From the NCBI GenBank assembly GCA_006226595.1, contig SBGP01000027.1, positions 1 through 55,719 on the forward strand: a DNA stretch of 55,719 nucleotides. The letters run 5' to 3'. The translations under genes were made by a program, and so were the position numbers. The DNA is from Deltaproteobacteria bacterium (GTDB taxonomy: Bacteria; Myxococcota_A; UBA796; GCA-2862545). Shown piece by piece: positions 1-9,188 of this stretch. Each line of letters begins with the position of its first letter. The stretch's first letter is position 1. The notes below the pieces were generated by a model that was given only the letters and a program-made list of their open reading frames with translations, did not search any database and was not told where the DNA came from.

Positions 1-3
1 TCA

Positions 4-54
4 CGTGCTTCAGCACGCTTCCTCCCCTACGGTGCCCTTGGCCACGGGCCAAGG
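4..54 (+). terminator. Possible terminator hairpins at the window edge
   Basis: Two inverted repeats are visible: CGTGC-TTCA-GCACG at 4-17 and an 8-bp perfect stem CCTTGGCC-ACG-GGCCAAGG at 36-54, followed by TCCTTT. The second could end a gene lying left of the window. The T-run is weak, so this is tentative. Apart from these, bases 1-311 hold no convincing gene; reading frames there look like chance high-GC frames. Confidence 0.35.
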
Positions 55-284
55 TCCTTTCGCCGACCCTGCGGGCCCGACTTTCGGTGAATCGCTGCGC
101 GACCGGCCGAATCCGCGAAACGGCCCTCAGACCACTCGGTCCGACTTTTTCAGCAGCCTGCTAGCGCCTCTCGCGACGAGACAGGCTCGATGGCGACGGC
201 ATGTCGCCCACCGTGCTCGCGCCAGAACTGCCCGCGCGGCGATGCGTTGTCGCGAACGCGACGCAGACGCGGCCTCGTGTGCGC

Positions 285-290
285 TACAGT
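285..290 (+). promoter_or_regulatory. Candidate -10 element of the kinase gene
   Basis: TACAGT fits the TANNNT form of a -10 and lies 21 bases before the chosen ATG at 312, giving a short leader that would include the GGGGGGA ribosome binding site at 299-305. No recognisable -35 is present, so the call rests on position only. Confidence 0.25.
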
Positions 291-311
291 CGTCGACCGG
301 GGGGAATGCGG

Positions 312-3300
312 ATGGCGGAGGCGCCGGCCAGTGGCACGCGTGTCGGCCCATGGCTGCTGATCGAGGAGCTCGGTCACGGCGGCATGGGCTCGGTGTGGCG
401 CGCCACGCGCGAGGATGACGCGGTGGCCGCGGTCAAGCTCCTCCACCCGCACCTCGCACGCTCGGATGCCCAGCTTCGGCGCTTCCGTCGCGAAGCCGAG
501 CTCGGTACCCGGCTGACGCATCCGAACCTGGTCCCCACCCTGGACAGCGGGGAGGTCGACGGCCTGCCGTGGATGGCGATGGAGCTCATCGCGGGCCCCA
601 CGCTGTTCGAGCTCGCCGTGGACGAGGCGCCACTCGACGAGATGCGGGTGCGCAACCTGCTCGCCGAGGTCGCCGACGCGCTCGCCGAGCTCCACGACCA
701 CGGCATCGTGCATCGCGACGTGAAGCCACAGAACCTCGTGTACGACCGCGCCGCGGACCGGGCGCGACTCATGGACCTCGGCATCGCCCGCGCCGCCGAG
801 TACTCGACGCTCACCGCGACCGGGCAGTTCATCGGCTCGACGCGTTACGCCGCCCCCGAGCAGTTCCACCCGGGTGCCACGCCCGTCGACGGGCGAGCCG
901 ACCTGTACGCGCTCGGTGTGGTGCTCTACGAGCTGCTCACCGGGCAGATGGCCTTCCCCGGGCTCGGGGTACCCGCGCTGTACGTGGCCAAGGTGCGCAA
1001 CGGCGTCCCGGATCCGAGCGTGCTCCGGCCCGACCTCTCCCCCATCGCCGACGCGCTGGTTCGCGCGCTGACCGCCACCGACCCCGACCGGCGCCCCGAA
1101 GATGCCCGGGCCGCCGCGCACGCCCTCCGGACCGGTCACATCGACGAGTTCGAAGAGGACTCCTCGGTGATCACCCTGGTCGGCTGGGACGAGCTGCCCC
1201 CGTCCAATGCGCCGGAGCCCACCGAGGCCGCGATCGGACGTTCGGGCCAGGCCCACGGCATCGCGGAGCAGCTCCGCGAGGGAGCCCTGCTCACCCTCAC
1301 CGGAACAGCGGGTAGCGGCAAGACGCGCCTCGCGCTGGAGCTGGCGCGCATGACCCGGCCCCGCTGGCTGGGCGGCGTGGTGTGGGTCGAGGCCGAGCGA
1401 AGCACCACCGTCGACGAGCTCTCCGTCGTGCTCGGCGCCGCATTGGGGCTGCCGGCCCTCGGAAACCCGGTCGAGCAGATCGGCCACGCCCTGCGCGCGA
1501 GAGAGGCCTCGCTCGTCATCCTCGACAACATCGAGCAGATCGAGGGCTTCGCACCGACCCTCGGGGCGTGGATCGAGGCGGGCGACCAGCGCGTCGCGTG
1601 GCTGACCACGAGCCGCGTGCCCACGGGAGTCGCCGCGGAGGTGCTCGTCGAGGTGGACCCGCTCGATCTGCCGCCGGTGGGCGCCACCGACGTGTCCGCT
1701 GTGCGCGAGTCTCCCGCCGTCGAGCTGTTCCTGCGCCGGGCGCGCGATGCGGACCGCCGCTTCGCGCTCACTCCCGAGAACGCCGCGGACGTCGCACAGC
1801 TCGTGCGCAGGCTCGACGGGCTGCCGCTCGCGCTCGAGCTCGCGGCCTCTCGGGTCGCGGTGGTCTCCCCCCGACGCATGCTCGAGCGCCTCGACCGCCG
1901 CTTCCGCCTGCTGCGCGACCGAGGTGCCACCGGCAAGCACGCGGCCCTCCAGGCCGCTCTCGACGCGAGCTGGGAGCTGCTCGAGCCCTGGGAGCAGGCA
2001 GCGTTCGCGTGGAGCGGAGTGTTCGCCGGCGCCTTCGATGCCGACGATGCCGAGGCCGTGTGGCCGATCTGGGAGCAGTTCCCGGATGGGGACGACCCGC
2101 TCGACATCCTCCAGAGCCTGCTCGCTCACCACCTGCTCAAGCGCGAGGCCACCGCCGGCGAGGTCCGCTTCTCGCAGCTGCAATCGATTCGCGAGTACGC
2201 GCGGGAGCGCCTCGCAGACCCGTCGAGCGTCGAGGGTGACGAGGGCCCGGCCACCGGACCCGAGGTCCAGCGCGAGCTCGCCCGACGCCTCGCGGCCCAC
2301 CTCGCCGAGCGCAGTGCCGACGAGCTGGTCGCCTGGAAGCGAGACAGTGACCCCCTGGCCCTCGACCGCATGGCGGCGCGGGTCGACGACCTGCTCCTCG
2401 CCGCCGAGGCCGACCACGAGGGCGCGGGCCTGTGCGCCGAGGCCGCGCTCACCGTGATTGCGCGTCGCGGACCCATCGCGGCCGTCGCGCGTGTCGCGGA
2501 GGCCCTGTCGTCGCGGCAGCCCCACGACGGTGCCCTGCAGGCCCTCGGTCAGGCACAGCTGCTCGCGTCTCGCCTCGACGAGGCCGATGCCACCTTCTCG
2601 AAGCTCGTCGATCGACCCGGCTACGTCGGGGTCACCGCACTGTCGGCCCGCGGACTGGTGCGCCTGCAGCGCGGTCAGCCCGATGCCGGCGAGGCCGACC
2701 TGCAAGAAGCGCTGATGCGGACCGAGTCCACGCGCTCACCGGATCTGCTCCGCGCGCGGGCGCGCGCCCTCAACCACTACGGCAAGCTGTGCATCGGCAC
2801 CGGGCGCCCCGGACTGGCCGGCCAGGTCCTCGACGAGGCCATCGGCCTGCTCGAGCACGCCTCCCCGCTGCTCGCGAGTGCCGTGCACAACAACCGCGGC
2901 ATGCTCTGCCTGCGCACCGGCAAGATCCCCGAGGCCGAGCGCTCGTTCTCCGAGGCGCTGCGCATCGACCGCGACATGGGCACGCGCCTCGGCGAGGGCA
3001 AGGTGCTCACCAACCTCGGCATCGTCGCCTACCATCAGGGGCGCCCAGAGCGCGCCGAGGCCCTGTGGACCGAGGCGCTCGCGTGCCATCGCGAGGTCGG
3101 CAACGCCGAGAGCGAGGCCGTCGCACTCGGAAACCTGGGCCAGCTCGCCATGGAGCGCGGCCGCATCGACGACGCCCGCCGTCACGTGGCCGCCTCGCTC
3201 GCCCTCAAGGAGACGCTGGGTCAGCCGGTGGCCGTTGCCTACGGCACGGTCACGCTCGCGAAGATCGAGCTCGCCGACCGGAACTACGCCCAGTGCATCG

Positions 3301-3767
3301 GCCTGTGCGAGAGCGTGCTCGCGCTGCTCCAGGAGCGCCACGACAAGCGCGTCGCCGCGGAGGCGCTGCTCGTGATCTCCGAGGCACGCGTGGGTCAGGG
3401 AGAACGCGACGCGGCGCTCACCGACCTGGACAGCGCCTGCCACACCGCCCTGGAGGGCGGGTTCACCGCCGTCGCCGCCGCCGCCGCCGCCCGCCGCACC
3501 GAGCTGCTCGCCGGCGCCGGGCGCCTCGAGGAAGCCCGCGAGTCGCTGACCCTCGCCGAGACCCACACCGGGGAGGGCCCCGAGCGCGCCCTGCTGCTCA
3601 TCGCACGCGGCTCGGTCGCGCTCGCCTCCGGGGATACGGAGGGCGCTGGACGCGCCCTGCGCCTCGCCGAAGACGTGACCACCACCTTGGGCATGGGGCC
3701 GGAAGCTGCCGGCCCACAGGGCGTCGAGCGACTCAAGCTGGCCATCGCGGCCTCGGAGGCCGGCTAG
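312..3767 (+). CDS. Ser/Thr protein kinase with NB-ARC-like ATPase and TPR domains
   Basis: A 1151-residue signalling protein. Residues ~14-270 are a Hanks-type kinase: Gly-rich loop GHGGMGSVW, Lys in AVKLL, catalytic HRDVKPQN (D136) and DLG in place of DFG (D155), as in many bacterial kinases. A predicted-ATPase (COG3903/AfsR-like) module follows with P-loop GTAGSGKT at ~331-338, a Walker-B-like VILDNIEQI and the NB-ARC-type motif GLPLALELA near 502. From ~740 the protein is TPR repeats, probably a sensing or partner-binding scaffold. No transmembrane segment is apparent, so it should be cytoplasmic. The ATG at 312 is preferred over the ATG at 306 because the GGGGGGA site is correctly spaced only for 312. 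The antiporter gene begins 3 bases after the stop, so the two are probably co-transcribed. Substrates are unknown. A second protein of the same architecture lies at 34170-37769. Confidence 0.9.
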   Translation: MAEAPASGTRVGPWLLIEELGHGGMGSVWRATREDDAVAAVKLLHPHLARSDAQLRRFRREAELGTRLTHPNLVPTLDSGEVDGLPWMAMELIAGPTLFELAVDEAPLDEMRVRNLLAEVADALAELHDHGIVHRDVKPQNLVYDRAADRARLMDLGIARAAEYSTLTATGQFIGSTRYAAPEQFHPGATPVDGRADLYALGVVLYELLTGQMAFPGLGVPALYVAKVRNGVPDPSVLRPDLSPIADALVRALTATDPDRRPEDARAAAHALRTGHIDEFEEDSSVITLVGWDELPPSNAPEPTEAAIGRSGQAHGIAEQLREGALLTLTGTAGSGKTRLALELARMTRPRWLGGVVWVEAERSTTVDELSVVLGAALGLPALGNPVEQIGHALRAREASLVILDNIEQIEGFAPTLGAWIEAGDQRVAWLTTSRVPTGVAAEVLVEVDPLDLPPVGATDVSAVRESPAVELFLRRARDADRRFALTPENAADVAQLVRRLDGLPLALELAASRVAVVSPRRMLERLDRRFRLLRDRGATGKHAALQAALDASWELLEPWEQAAFAWSGVFAGAFDADDAEAVWPIWEQFPDGDDPLDILQSLLAHHLLKREATAGEVRFSQLQSIREYARERLADPSSVEGDEGPATGPEVQRELARRLAAHLAERSADELVAWKRDSDPLALDRMAARVDDLLLAAEADHEGAGLCAEAALTVIARRGPIAAVARVAEALSSRQPHDGALQALGQAQLLASRLDEADATFSKLVDRPGYVGVTALSARGLVRLQRGQPDAGEADLQEALMRTESTRSPDLLRARARALNHYGKLCIGTGRPGLAGQVLDEAIGLLEHASPLLASAVHNNRGMLCLRTGKIPEAERSFSEALRIDRDMGTRLGEGKVLTNLGIVAYHQGRPERAEALWTEALACHREVGNAESEAVALGNLGQLAMERGRIDDARRHVAASLALKETLGQPVAVAYGTVTLAKIELADRNYAQCIGLCESVLALLQERHDKRVAAEALLVISEARVGQGERDAALTDLDSACHTALEGGFTAVAAAAAARRTELLAGAGRLEEARESLTLAETHTGEGPERALLLIARGSVALASGDTEGAGRALRLAEDVTTTLGMGPEAAGPQGVERLKLAIAASEAG

Positions 3768-3770
3768 CCC

Positions 3771-5435
3771 GTGGAACACGCCGCCATTCAGATCCTGCTG
3801 CTCCTGCTCATCGGGTGCATCGTCGCCCTCGGTGCGCGGCGCTTCCGCATGCCGTACACGCTGGCCCTCGTGGTCGCCGGCGTGCTGCTCGGCTTCGTGC
3901 ATCTCGAGGAGCTCGAGGTCTTCCACCTGTCGAGCGAGGTGCTGTTCACCTTCCTGCTCCCCGCCCTGCTGTTCGAGGCGGCGTTTCACCTCGATCTCGC
4001 CGACTTCCGCAAGAACGCGGTGGCCATCCTCACCCTCGCGATGGGTGGGGTACTCGTCAGCGCGGGCCTCACCGGACTCATCCTGTGGGGCGGGCTGAGC
4101 GTGCTCCGCCCGGGAGTCGAGCCCGCAGTCATCGCCCTGTTCGCGGTGGTCATCGCCGCCACCGACCCGATCAGCGTGCTCGCGCTGTTCAAGACGCTCG
4201 GCGTGCCCCGCCGGCTGTACCTGCTCGTCGAGGGCGAGAGCCTGCTCAACGACGGCGTGGCGGTGGTCCTGTTCCTGATCGTCGCCGCCGTGTTCGGCGT
4301 GGAGGTCGGTCACACGGCCCACGTCGAGCTGCACGGCACCTTCGACACCGTGGCCTACGGCGTGAAGACCTTCGTGATCATGGCTGGCGGCGGCGTGTTC
4401 ATCGGGGCCATGGTCGGCGCCCTGCTCTCCGCGATGATGCGGCAGTTCGACGACCACCTCATCGAGATCACGCTGACCACCGTGGTCGCCTTCGGCAGCT
4501 TCCTGCTCGCCGAGGAGCTGCACACCTCCGGCGTGCTCTCCACCGTCACCGCTGGCGTGGTCACGGGCTCGTTCGGCGCGAGGTACGGCATGAGCACCCG
4601 CACCCGTCTCGCAGTCGAGGACTTCTGGGAGTACGCCGCCTTCGTCGCGAACACCATCGTGTTCCTGCTCGTCGGTCTCATCCTCGACGTACAGGACCTG
4701 GTCGCCGACTGGCTTCCGGTCACCCTCGCGTTCGTCGCCACCGTCAGCGCCCGCGCCGTCGCGACCTACAGCGCGTGGCCACTGCTCCGCGCGGTGGGCC
4801 ACGAGCTGCCGAAGTCGTGGTCGCACGTGCTCGTCTGGGGTGGTCTGCGCGGCAGTCTGTCGATGGTCCTCGTCCTCGGCCTCCCTCTGGACTTCGAGGG
4901 GCGCGAGCTGCTGATCCATCTCGTGTTCGGCGCGGTGAGCGCCTCGTTGTTCCTCCAGGGCCTCACCGTCGGTCCGCTCCTCGCACGCCTCGGGCTGTCG
5001 ACCGGCGGAGACGAAAGCCGCATGGCCATGGAGACCGACCGGGCGCGGGTCCTCGGCGTGGTCGCCGCCCAGCGCCGCCTGCACGAGCTGATCGAGGAGG
5101 GACTGGTCGCCCCTGCCACCGCGCACCGCATCGGCGAGTGGCTCGCGAACCGCCGCGGGGAGGCCAACGAGCGCCTGTCCCACGAGCTCGGCACCCAGCG
5201 CGCGCTCGCGGCCCAGCGGGCGGGAGAGGCCCTGCTCCAGCTCCTCGATGTCGAGCGCGAGGCGATTCGCCACGCCGCCAAGCTCGAGGCCGTGCATCCC
5301 GAGGCTGCCGAGCAGGCGCTGGCGGACATCGATACGCGCATGGCCGCGCTGCGCGAAGGCCTGCACCACGGCGACCTCGCCCACGCCATCGACGAGGTGG
5401 TGGGCGAGCCCGAGCACGGCGAAGACATGCACTGA
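3771..5435 (+). CDS. CPA1-family Na+/H+ antiporter
   Basis: A 554-residue membrane protein of the cation:proton antiporter-1 (NhaP/NHE-like) family, which exchanges Na+ (or K+) for H+ across the inner membrane. About 12 hydrophobic segments fill residues 1-400. The family core is clear: AATDPISVLALFK, followed by EGESLLNDG, which carry the ion-binding Asp and the conserved Glu-Ser/Asn-Asp region. Residues ~415-554 form a hydrophilic, helix-rich cytoplasmic tail, likely regulatory. The start is GTG, 3 bases after the kinase stop; translational coupling to the kinase is likely and the antiporter is a plausible kinase target, though that is inference. Confidence 0.9.
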   Translation: MEHAAIQILLLLLIGCIVALGARRFRMPYTLALVVAGVLLGFVHLEELEVFHLSSEVLFTFLLPALLFEAAFHLDLADFRKNAVAILTLAMGGVLVSAGLTGLILWGGLSVLRPGVEPAVIALFAVVIAATDPISVLALFKTLGVPRRLYLLVEGESLLNDGVAVVLFLIVAAVFGVEVGHTAHVELHGTFDTVAYGVKTFVIMAGGGVFIGAMVGALLSAMMRQFDDHLIEITLTTVVAFGSFLLAEELHTSGVLSTVTAGVVTGSFGARYGMSTRTRLAVEDFWEYAAFVANTIVFLLVGLILDVQDLVADWLPVTLAFVATVSARAVATYSAWPLLRAVGHELPKSWSHVLVWGGLRGSLSMVLVLGLPLDFEGRELLIHLVFGAVSASLFLQGLTVGPLLARLGLSTGGDESRMAMETDRARVLGVVAAQRRLHELIEEGLVAPATAHRIGEWLANRRGEANERLSHELGTQRALAAQRAGEALLQLLDVEREAIRHAAKLEAVHPEAAEQALADIDTRMAALREGLHHGDLAHAIDEVVGEPEHGEDMH

Positions 5436-5469
5436 GCGGGAAGGCCGCAGCGACTGGGGACAAGATCCG

Positions 5470-5487
5470 TACACTGGTCCACGGAGG
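5470..5487 (+). promoter_or_regulatory. TACACT -10-like hexamer and ribosome binding site
   Basis: TACACT at 5470-5475 is followed by ACGGAGG at 5481-5487, five bases before the ATG at 5492. The spacing fits a short-leader promoter for the MYXO-CTERM gene; no clear -35 is seen. Confidence 0.3.
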
Positions 5488-5491
5488 TCCC

Positions 5492-6184
5492 ATGCTCGTC
5501 CTGCTCGCCGCACTCGCCCAGGCCACGCCAGCCATCGACGCCCACCTCGCCGAGGTCGAGGCCGACCTTCGCGCCGCCGACACCGACGGGCTCGACGCCG
5601 AGGCGCGGGCGCATCGCGCACGCCTGCTCGACGTGCTCCACGACTACCGCGTCGCCGGGCAGTACCCCGAGAACGAGGTGTCGCGAGTGGGCCGCACCCG
5701 CCCGAAGCCGTTCCCGGCGGGCTTTCCCGAAGCCCCGGGCCGCACGCCGGTCTTCGTCGACGAGCACGGCACCCACTGCGCCGTCGGCTACCTGCTCGCC
5801 GTGGATGGCGAGGACGCGCTGGTCGCCCGCATCGCCGCGACCGACAACCTGGCGTACGTGCACGAGCTCGCCGATCCGGATCTGCTCGACTGGGCCGACG
5901 CACGCGGGTTCACGGTCGACGAGCTCGCCCGCATCCAGCCCGCCTACGACTTCGAGGAGGACAACGACGGCGACGGCTGGACCTCGAACAGCGACTGCGA
6001 CGACAACGACAAGCACGTGAACCCCGACGCGGACGAGGTGTGCGCGAACGCGGTGGACGACGACTGCGACGGCACCATCGACGAGAGCACGTGCGTGGAC
6101 AAGGGCTGCAACAGCGGCGATGCGGACGGCACCGCGTTGCTGCTGCTCGCCCCGCTCGCCCTGTTCTTCCGGCGCCGTGCCTAG
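5492..6184 (+). CDS. Secreted MopE-type Asp-rich protein with MYXO-CTERM tail
   Basis: A 230-residue secreted protein. A short signal peptide (MLVLLAALAQA) is followed by a domain common in myxobacterial hypothetical proteins (VDEHGTHCAVGYLL, then a long helix ending RIQPAY). Residues ~155-200 are an Asp/Asn-rich Ca2+-binding stretch (DNDGDGWTS, DCDDND, DDDCDGTIDE) matching the MopE putative metal-binding motif. The C terminus (KGCNSG, then LLLLAPLALFF and RRRA) looks like MYXO-CTERM, a signal thought to anchor proteins at the myxobacterial surface after processing. The ATG is chosen on the ACGGAGG site five bases upstream. Function of the N-terminal domain is unknown. The next gene overlaps the stop. 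Confidence 0.75.
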   Translation: MLVLLAALAQATPAIDAHLAEVEADLRAADTDGLDAEARAHRARLLDVLHDYRVAGQYPENEVSRVGRTRPKPFPAGFPEAPGRTPVFVDEHGTHCAVGYLLAVDGEDALVARIAATDNLAYVHELADPDLLDWADARGFTVDELARIQPAYDFEEDNDGDGWTSNSDCDDNDKHVNPDADEVCANAVDDDCDGTIDESTCVDKGCNSGDADGTALLLLAPLALFFRRRA

Positions 6185-7298
6185 GTGGCTCCTGCTCGCG
6201 CTCGCGGCCTGCTCCCCGACCTGGGAGGAGGCGGGGCCGGTGGTCGAGGCGAACTGCCTCGGCTGTCACGCGGGGGATGCGCCCTTCGACTTCATCACCG
6301 CCGACGGCCTGGCCGAGGTCGCGCCCCTCGCCCGCGCCCACGTGCGGGCCGGCACCATGCCGCCCTGGCCTCCAGAGGGCGGCGTCGCACTGCGCGGCGA
6401 TCGACGCCTCGACGACGACGAGGTCCACCTGCTCGCGGCATGGCTCGCAGATCCGGTGCTCGGGGACGCGGTCCTCACGCCCCCGCCCCGCGACGAGGTG
6501 CGCCGGGACGCGACGATCGAGGTGCCGGCGTTCCAGGCTCCGACGGGAGAGGGCCACCGCTGCTTCGTCGTCGACCTGCCCGACGGCCAGCTCGAGGCCT
6601 ATGCCGTGCAGCGCGAGGGGCCCGTGCACCACGTGCTCCTCGGTCGCTTCGCCGAGGCAGCTCCCCTGCTGGCGCTCGATGCCGCCGACCCCGAGCCTGG
6701 CTGGGCCTGTCCCGACGCGTTCATGCCGGGGGCCGAGCCGAGCCCCGAGCAGGTGCCGATCCTGTGGTTCCCGGGCTCGAACCCGACCCGCACCTTCCCC
6801 GGCACCGCGCTGGCCCTCGGCGGCGTGGGTGTGGTCCAGGTCCACACCGCGGGTGCGGGCACCGCGAGCGTCGTGCTCGAGCTCGACCTCGCCGAGCAGG
6901 CGCTGACCGAGCGCACCCTGTCGCTGGGGGTCGGCCGCATCGTCCCCGAGGAGCAGCCGGAGGTCCGTCGCACCGCCTTCGTGCGCGATTGGATGCGCCC
7001 CGAGGACCTCGCGATCGCCAAAGGACAGGTGTGGCTGACCGGCGCCCGCGGACACGGACACGACCGCTTGCGGCAGCTCACCCTCCGCAGTGAGGACCGG
7101 GTGTGGCTGGACCTGGTCCGCTGGGAGGTGGCGTGGCAGAGCCGCTATGTCTTCGCGGAAGCCCAGCCCATCGACCTCGACGCGCCCCTGACCCTCGAGT
7201 GCCGCTACGGCTCGTCGACGGGTTCCTACCCTTCGGAGCAGGAAATGTGCGGAGGCTGGCTGTTCTTCACCGTGGAGGCGCCGCTCGACCCGGGGTGA
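6177..7298 (+). CDS. Lipoprotein resembling haem/ascorbate-dependent copper monooxygenase
   Basis: A 373-residue predicted lipoprotein starting at GTG 6177, which overlaps the preceding stop by 8 bases; the lipobox is LAAC. Near residue 30 CLGCH is a c-type haem-binding CxxCH, followed by a motif typical of this myxobacterial family (AGTMPPWPP, then DRRLDDDEVHLLAAWL). The rest resembles a PHM-like copper type II monooxygenase: VHHVLL could supply the first copper site, but the usual HYN-type motif of the second half reads VQVHTAG here, so one copper ligand set looks altered. It may be an oxidase with changed chemistry or a non-catalytic relative. The enzyme would act in the periplasm or at the cell surface. 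Confidence 0.6.
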   Translation: MPRWLLLALAACSPTWEEAGPVVEANCLGCHAGDAPFDFITADGLAEVAPLARAHVRAGTMPPWPPEGGVALRGDRRLDDDEVHLLAAWLADPVLGDAVLTPPPRDEVRRDATIEVPAFQAPTGEGHRCFVVDLPDGQLEAYAVQREGPVHHVLLGRFAEAAPLLALDAADPEPGWACPDAFMPGAEPSPEQVPILWFPGSNPTRTFPGTALALGGVGVVQVHTAGAGTASVVLELDLAEQALTERTLSLGVGRIVPEEQPEVRRTAFVRDWMRPEDLAIAKGQVWLTGARGHGHDRLRQLTLRSEDRVWLDLVRWEVAWQSRYVFAEAQPIDLDAPLTLECRYGSSTGSYPSEQEMCGGWLFFTVEAPLDPG

Positions 7299-7315
7299 CG
7301 AGAGCGCGACGCTGC

Positions 7316-7344
7316 TGGCCAAGCTGCGATAAACCACCTATATG
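7316..7344 (+). promoter_or_regulatory. Candidate sigma-70 promoter of the ABC-F gene
   Basis: TGGCCA (7316-7321) and TATATG (7339-7344) are separated by 17 bases, each matching the consensus at four of six positions. Transcription would start near 7351, giving a leader of roughly 75 bases before the ATG at 7428. Confidence 0.4.
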
Positions 7345-7427
7345 CGGCATCCCGAGGCCGAGCGTCCCGCGTGTACGGCCCGAAGCACCCACACTCCCGC
7401 GTCTTGTACGCGAGGCCGGAGGTCCCC

Positions 7428-9026
7428 ATGATCACCGTCTCCGATGTCACCAAGGGTTACGGCGGCCGCACGCTGTTCGAGGGCGTCAACGTCGCCTTCT
7501 CCGCCGGCCAGGCCTACGGCCTCACCGGCCCGAACGGTTGCGGCAAGTCGACGATGATGAAGATCCTCATCGGCGCCGAGGAGTCCGATTCCGGCCACGT
7601 CTCCCGGCCCGAGCGCACCGCCTGGCTGCGTCAGGACCACTACGCGTTCGACGAGTACACGGTCATGGACACCGTGTTCCAGGGCAACCAGCGCCTGTGG
7701 GACGCGATGCAGCGCAAGGAGGCCATCTACGCCAAGGGCGACGACATCACCGACGAAGAGGGCGAGCTGCTCGGCGAGCTCGAGTGCGTGGTCGCCGAGG
7801 AAGACGGCTACACGGCCGATGCCGACGCCGCCATCCTGCTCTCCGGTCTCGGCATCGGCGAGGAGCTGCACTACGCGCCGATGAGCGAGGTCCAGGGCGG
7901 CATGAAGGTCCGCGTGCTCCTCGCCCAGTCCCTGTTCGGCAAGCCCGACGCCATGCTCCTCGACGAGCCCACCAACCACCTGGACATGGAGTCCATCCAG
8001 TGGCTGGAGGACTTCCTGTCCCGCTACGACGGCGTGCTCGTGGTCATCTCCCACGACCGTCGCTTCCTCAACGCGGTGTGTACGCAGATCGCGGACATCG
8101 ACTACGAGACCATCATCCTCTACCCGGGCAACTACGACGACATGGTGCGTCAGAAGGCCCAGATCCGCGGCCGTCTCGACAAGGAGACCGCCGAGAAGCA
8201 CAAGAAGATTGCGCAGCTCAAGGAGTTCGTGCAGCGCTTCGGTGCTGGCTCCCGCGCGTCCCAGGTCCGCAGCCGCGCCAAGCAGATCGAGCGTCTGCGA
8301 CCCGACGAGATCAAGCGCAGCAACATCGCGCGCCCGTACATCCGCTTCTCGGCGGGTGAGCAGAGCGGCCGCGACGTGCTCGAGGTGCGCGACCTGTCCC
8401 ACGCGTACGACGACCACGTCATCTTCTCCGGCCTGAACACCATGGTTCACCGCGGCGACAAGGTCGCGATCCTCGGTCGCAACGGCATCGGCAAGACCAC
8501 GCTGGTCAGGGCGCTCCTCGACCCCAAGAACGAGGAAGATGGCAAGGTCAAGTGGGGCCACAACACCCGCATCGGCTACTTCGGCCACGATCACCGCGAG
8601 GAGATCACGCCGGGCATGACCGTGTTCACGTGGCTCGCCGCCCAGCGTCCCGACATGTACGAGCAGGACGTGCGCGCCGTGCTCGGGCGCATGCTGTTCT
8701 CGGGTGAAGACGGACAGAAGCCGACGGCGACCCTCTCGGGTGGTGAGGCGGCCCGCCTCAAGATGTGCGAGCTCATCCTCAACGAGTACAACGTGCTCCT
8801 GCTCGACGAGCCCACCGACCACCTCGACCTCGAGAGCATCTCGGCTCTGCGCGACGCCATCGAGGCGTACGAAGGCACGGTGTTCTACGTGACCCACGAC
8901 CGTGACCTCGCGAGTGCCGCGAACCGCCTGTTCACGTACCCGAAGCCGGGCGAGCTCATCGACTACGACGGCGGCGTCGACGCCTACCTCGCCTGGTACG
9001 AGAGCAACTACCAGAAGGCCTCCTAG
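7428..9026 (+). CDS. ybiT: ABC-F ATPase, YbiT type
   Basis: A 532-residue ABC-F protein: two ATP-binding cassettes and no membrane domain, as in ribosome-associated translation factors. Cassette 1 has Walker A GPNGCGKST, a signature reading VQGG rather than LSGG, and LLDEPTNHLD; cassette 2 has GRNGIGKTT, LSGGEAARL and LLDEPTDHLD. The linker (VISHDRRFLN, LYPGNYDD, then FVQRFGA with SRAKQIERL) and the total length agree best with the YbiT subgroup of ABC-F. These bind the ribosomal E-site region; the exact role of YbiT is not settled. The ATG at 7428 follows CGGAGG at 7417-7422. It stands as a single gene between a likely promoter and a hairpin terminator. Confidence 0.85.
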   Translation: MITVSDVTKGYGGRTLFEGVNVAFSAGQAYGLTGPNGCGKSTMMKILIGAEESDSGHVSRPERTAWLRQDHYAFDEYTVMDTVFQGNQRLWDAMQRKEAIYAKGDDITDEEGELLGELECVVAEEDGYTADADAAILLSGLGIGEELHYAPMSEVQGGMKVRVLLAQSLFGKPDAMLLDEPTNHLDMESIQWLEDFLSRYDGVLVVISHDRRFLNAVCTQIADIDYETIILYPGNYDDMVRQKAQIRGRLDKETAEKHKKIAQLKEFVQRFGAGSRASQVRSRAKQIERLRPDEIKRSNIARPYIRFSAGEQSGRDVLEVRDLSHAYDDHVIFSGLNTMVHRGDKVAILGRNGIGKTTLVRALLDPKNEEDGKVKWGHNTRIGYFGHDHREEITPGMTVFTWLAAQRPDMYEQDVRAVLGRMLFSGEDGQKPTATLSGGEAARLKMCELILNEYNVLLLDEPTDHLDLESISALRDAIEAYEGTVFYVTHDRDLASAANRLFTYPKPGELIDYDGGVDAYLAWYESNYQKAS

Positions 9027-9048
9027 CCCGCGACGCCTCTGGCTACGC

Positions 9049-9078
9049 ACGTCCCGCCCGCGCCCGTCGGCGGGACGT
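9049..9078 (+). terminator. Intrinsic terminator after ybiT
   Basis: A 10-bp perfect inverted repeat, ACGTCCCGCC and GGCGGGACGT, with a 10-base loop begins 23 bases after the ybiT stop and is followed by TGTCGTTGT. The stem is strong; the T-tract is interrupted. Confidence 0.6.
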
Positions 9079-9188
9079 TGTCGTTGTGGCACCTCGCACA
9101 GGCATGCGGCGGACTCGCACAGTCCCCTGGCGCTGGGAACCGCGTCATGCGGGTCCACGGCGGGCACGCGGCTTGCTATGCCCTGGGC

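Noticed and set aside
150-2705. Long minus-strand frames opposite the first kinase, and similar ones at 2736-5903 and 7338-10637
   Set aside because: No recognisable domains and complete overlap with well-supported genes; mirror frames from codon bias.
2432-5491. A long plus frame running through the end of the kinase and the antiporter into the MYXO-CTERM gene
   Set aside because: Only the last part (from 5492) is real; the rest is Arg/Pro-rich noise overlapping two well-supported genes in another frame.
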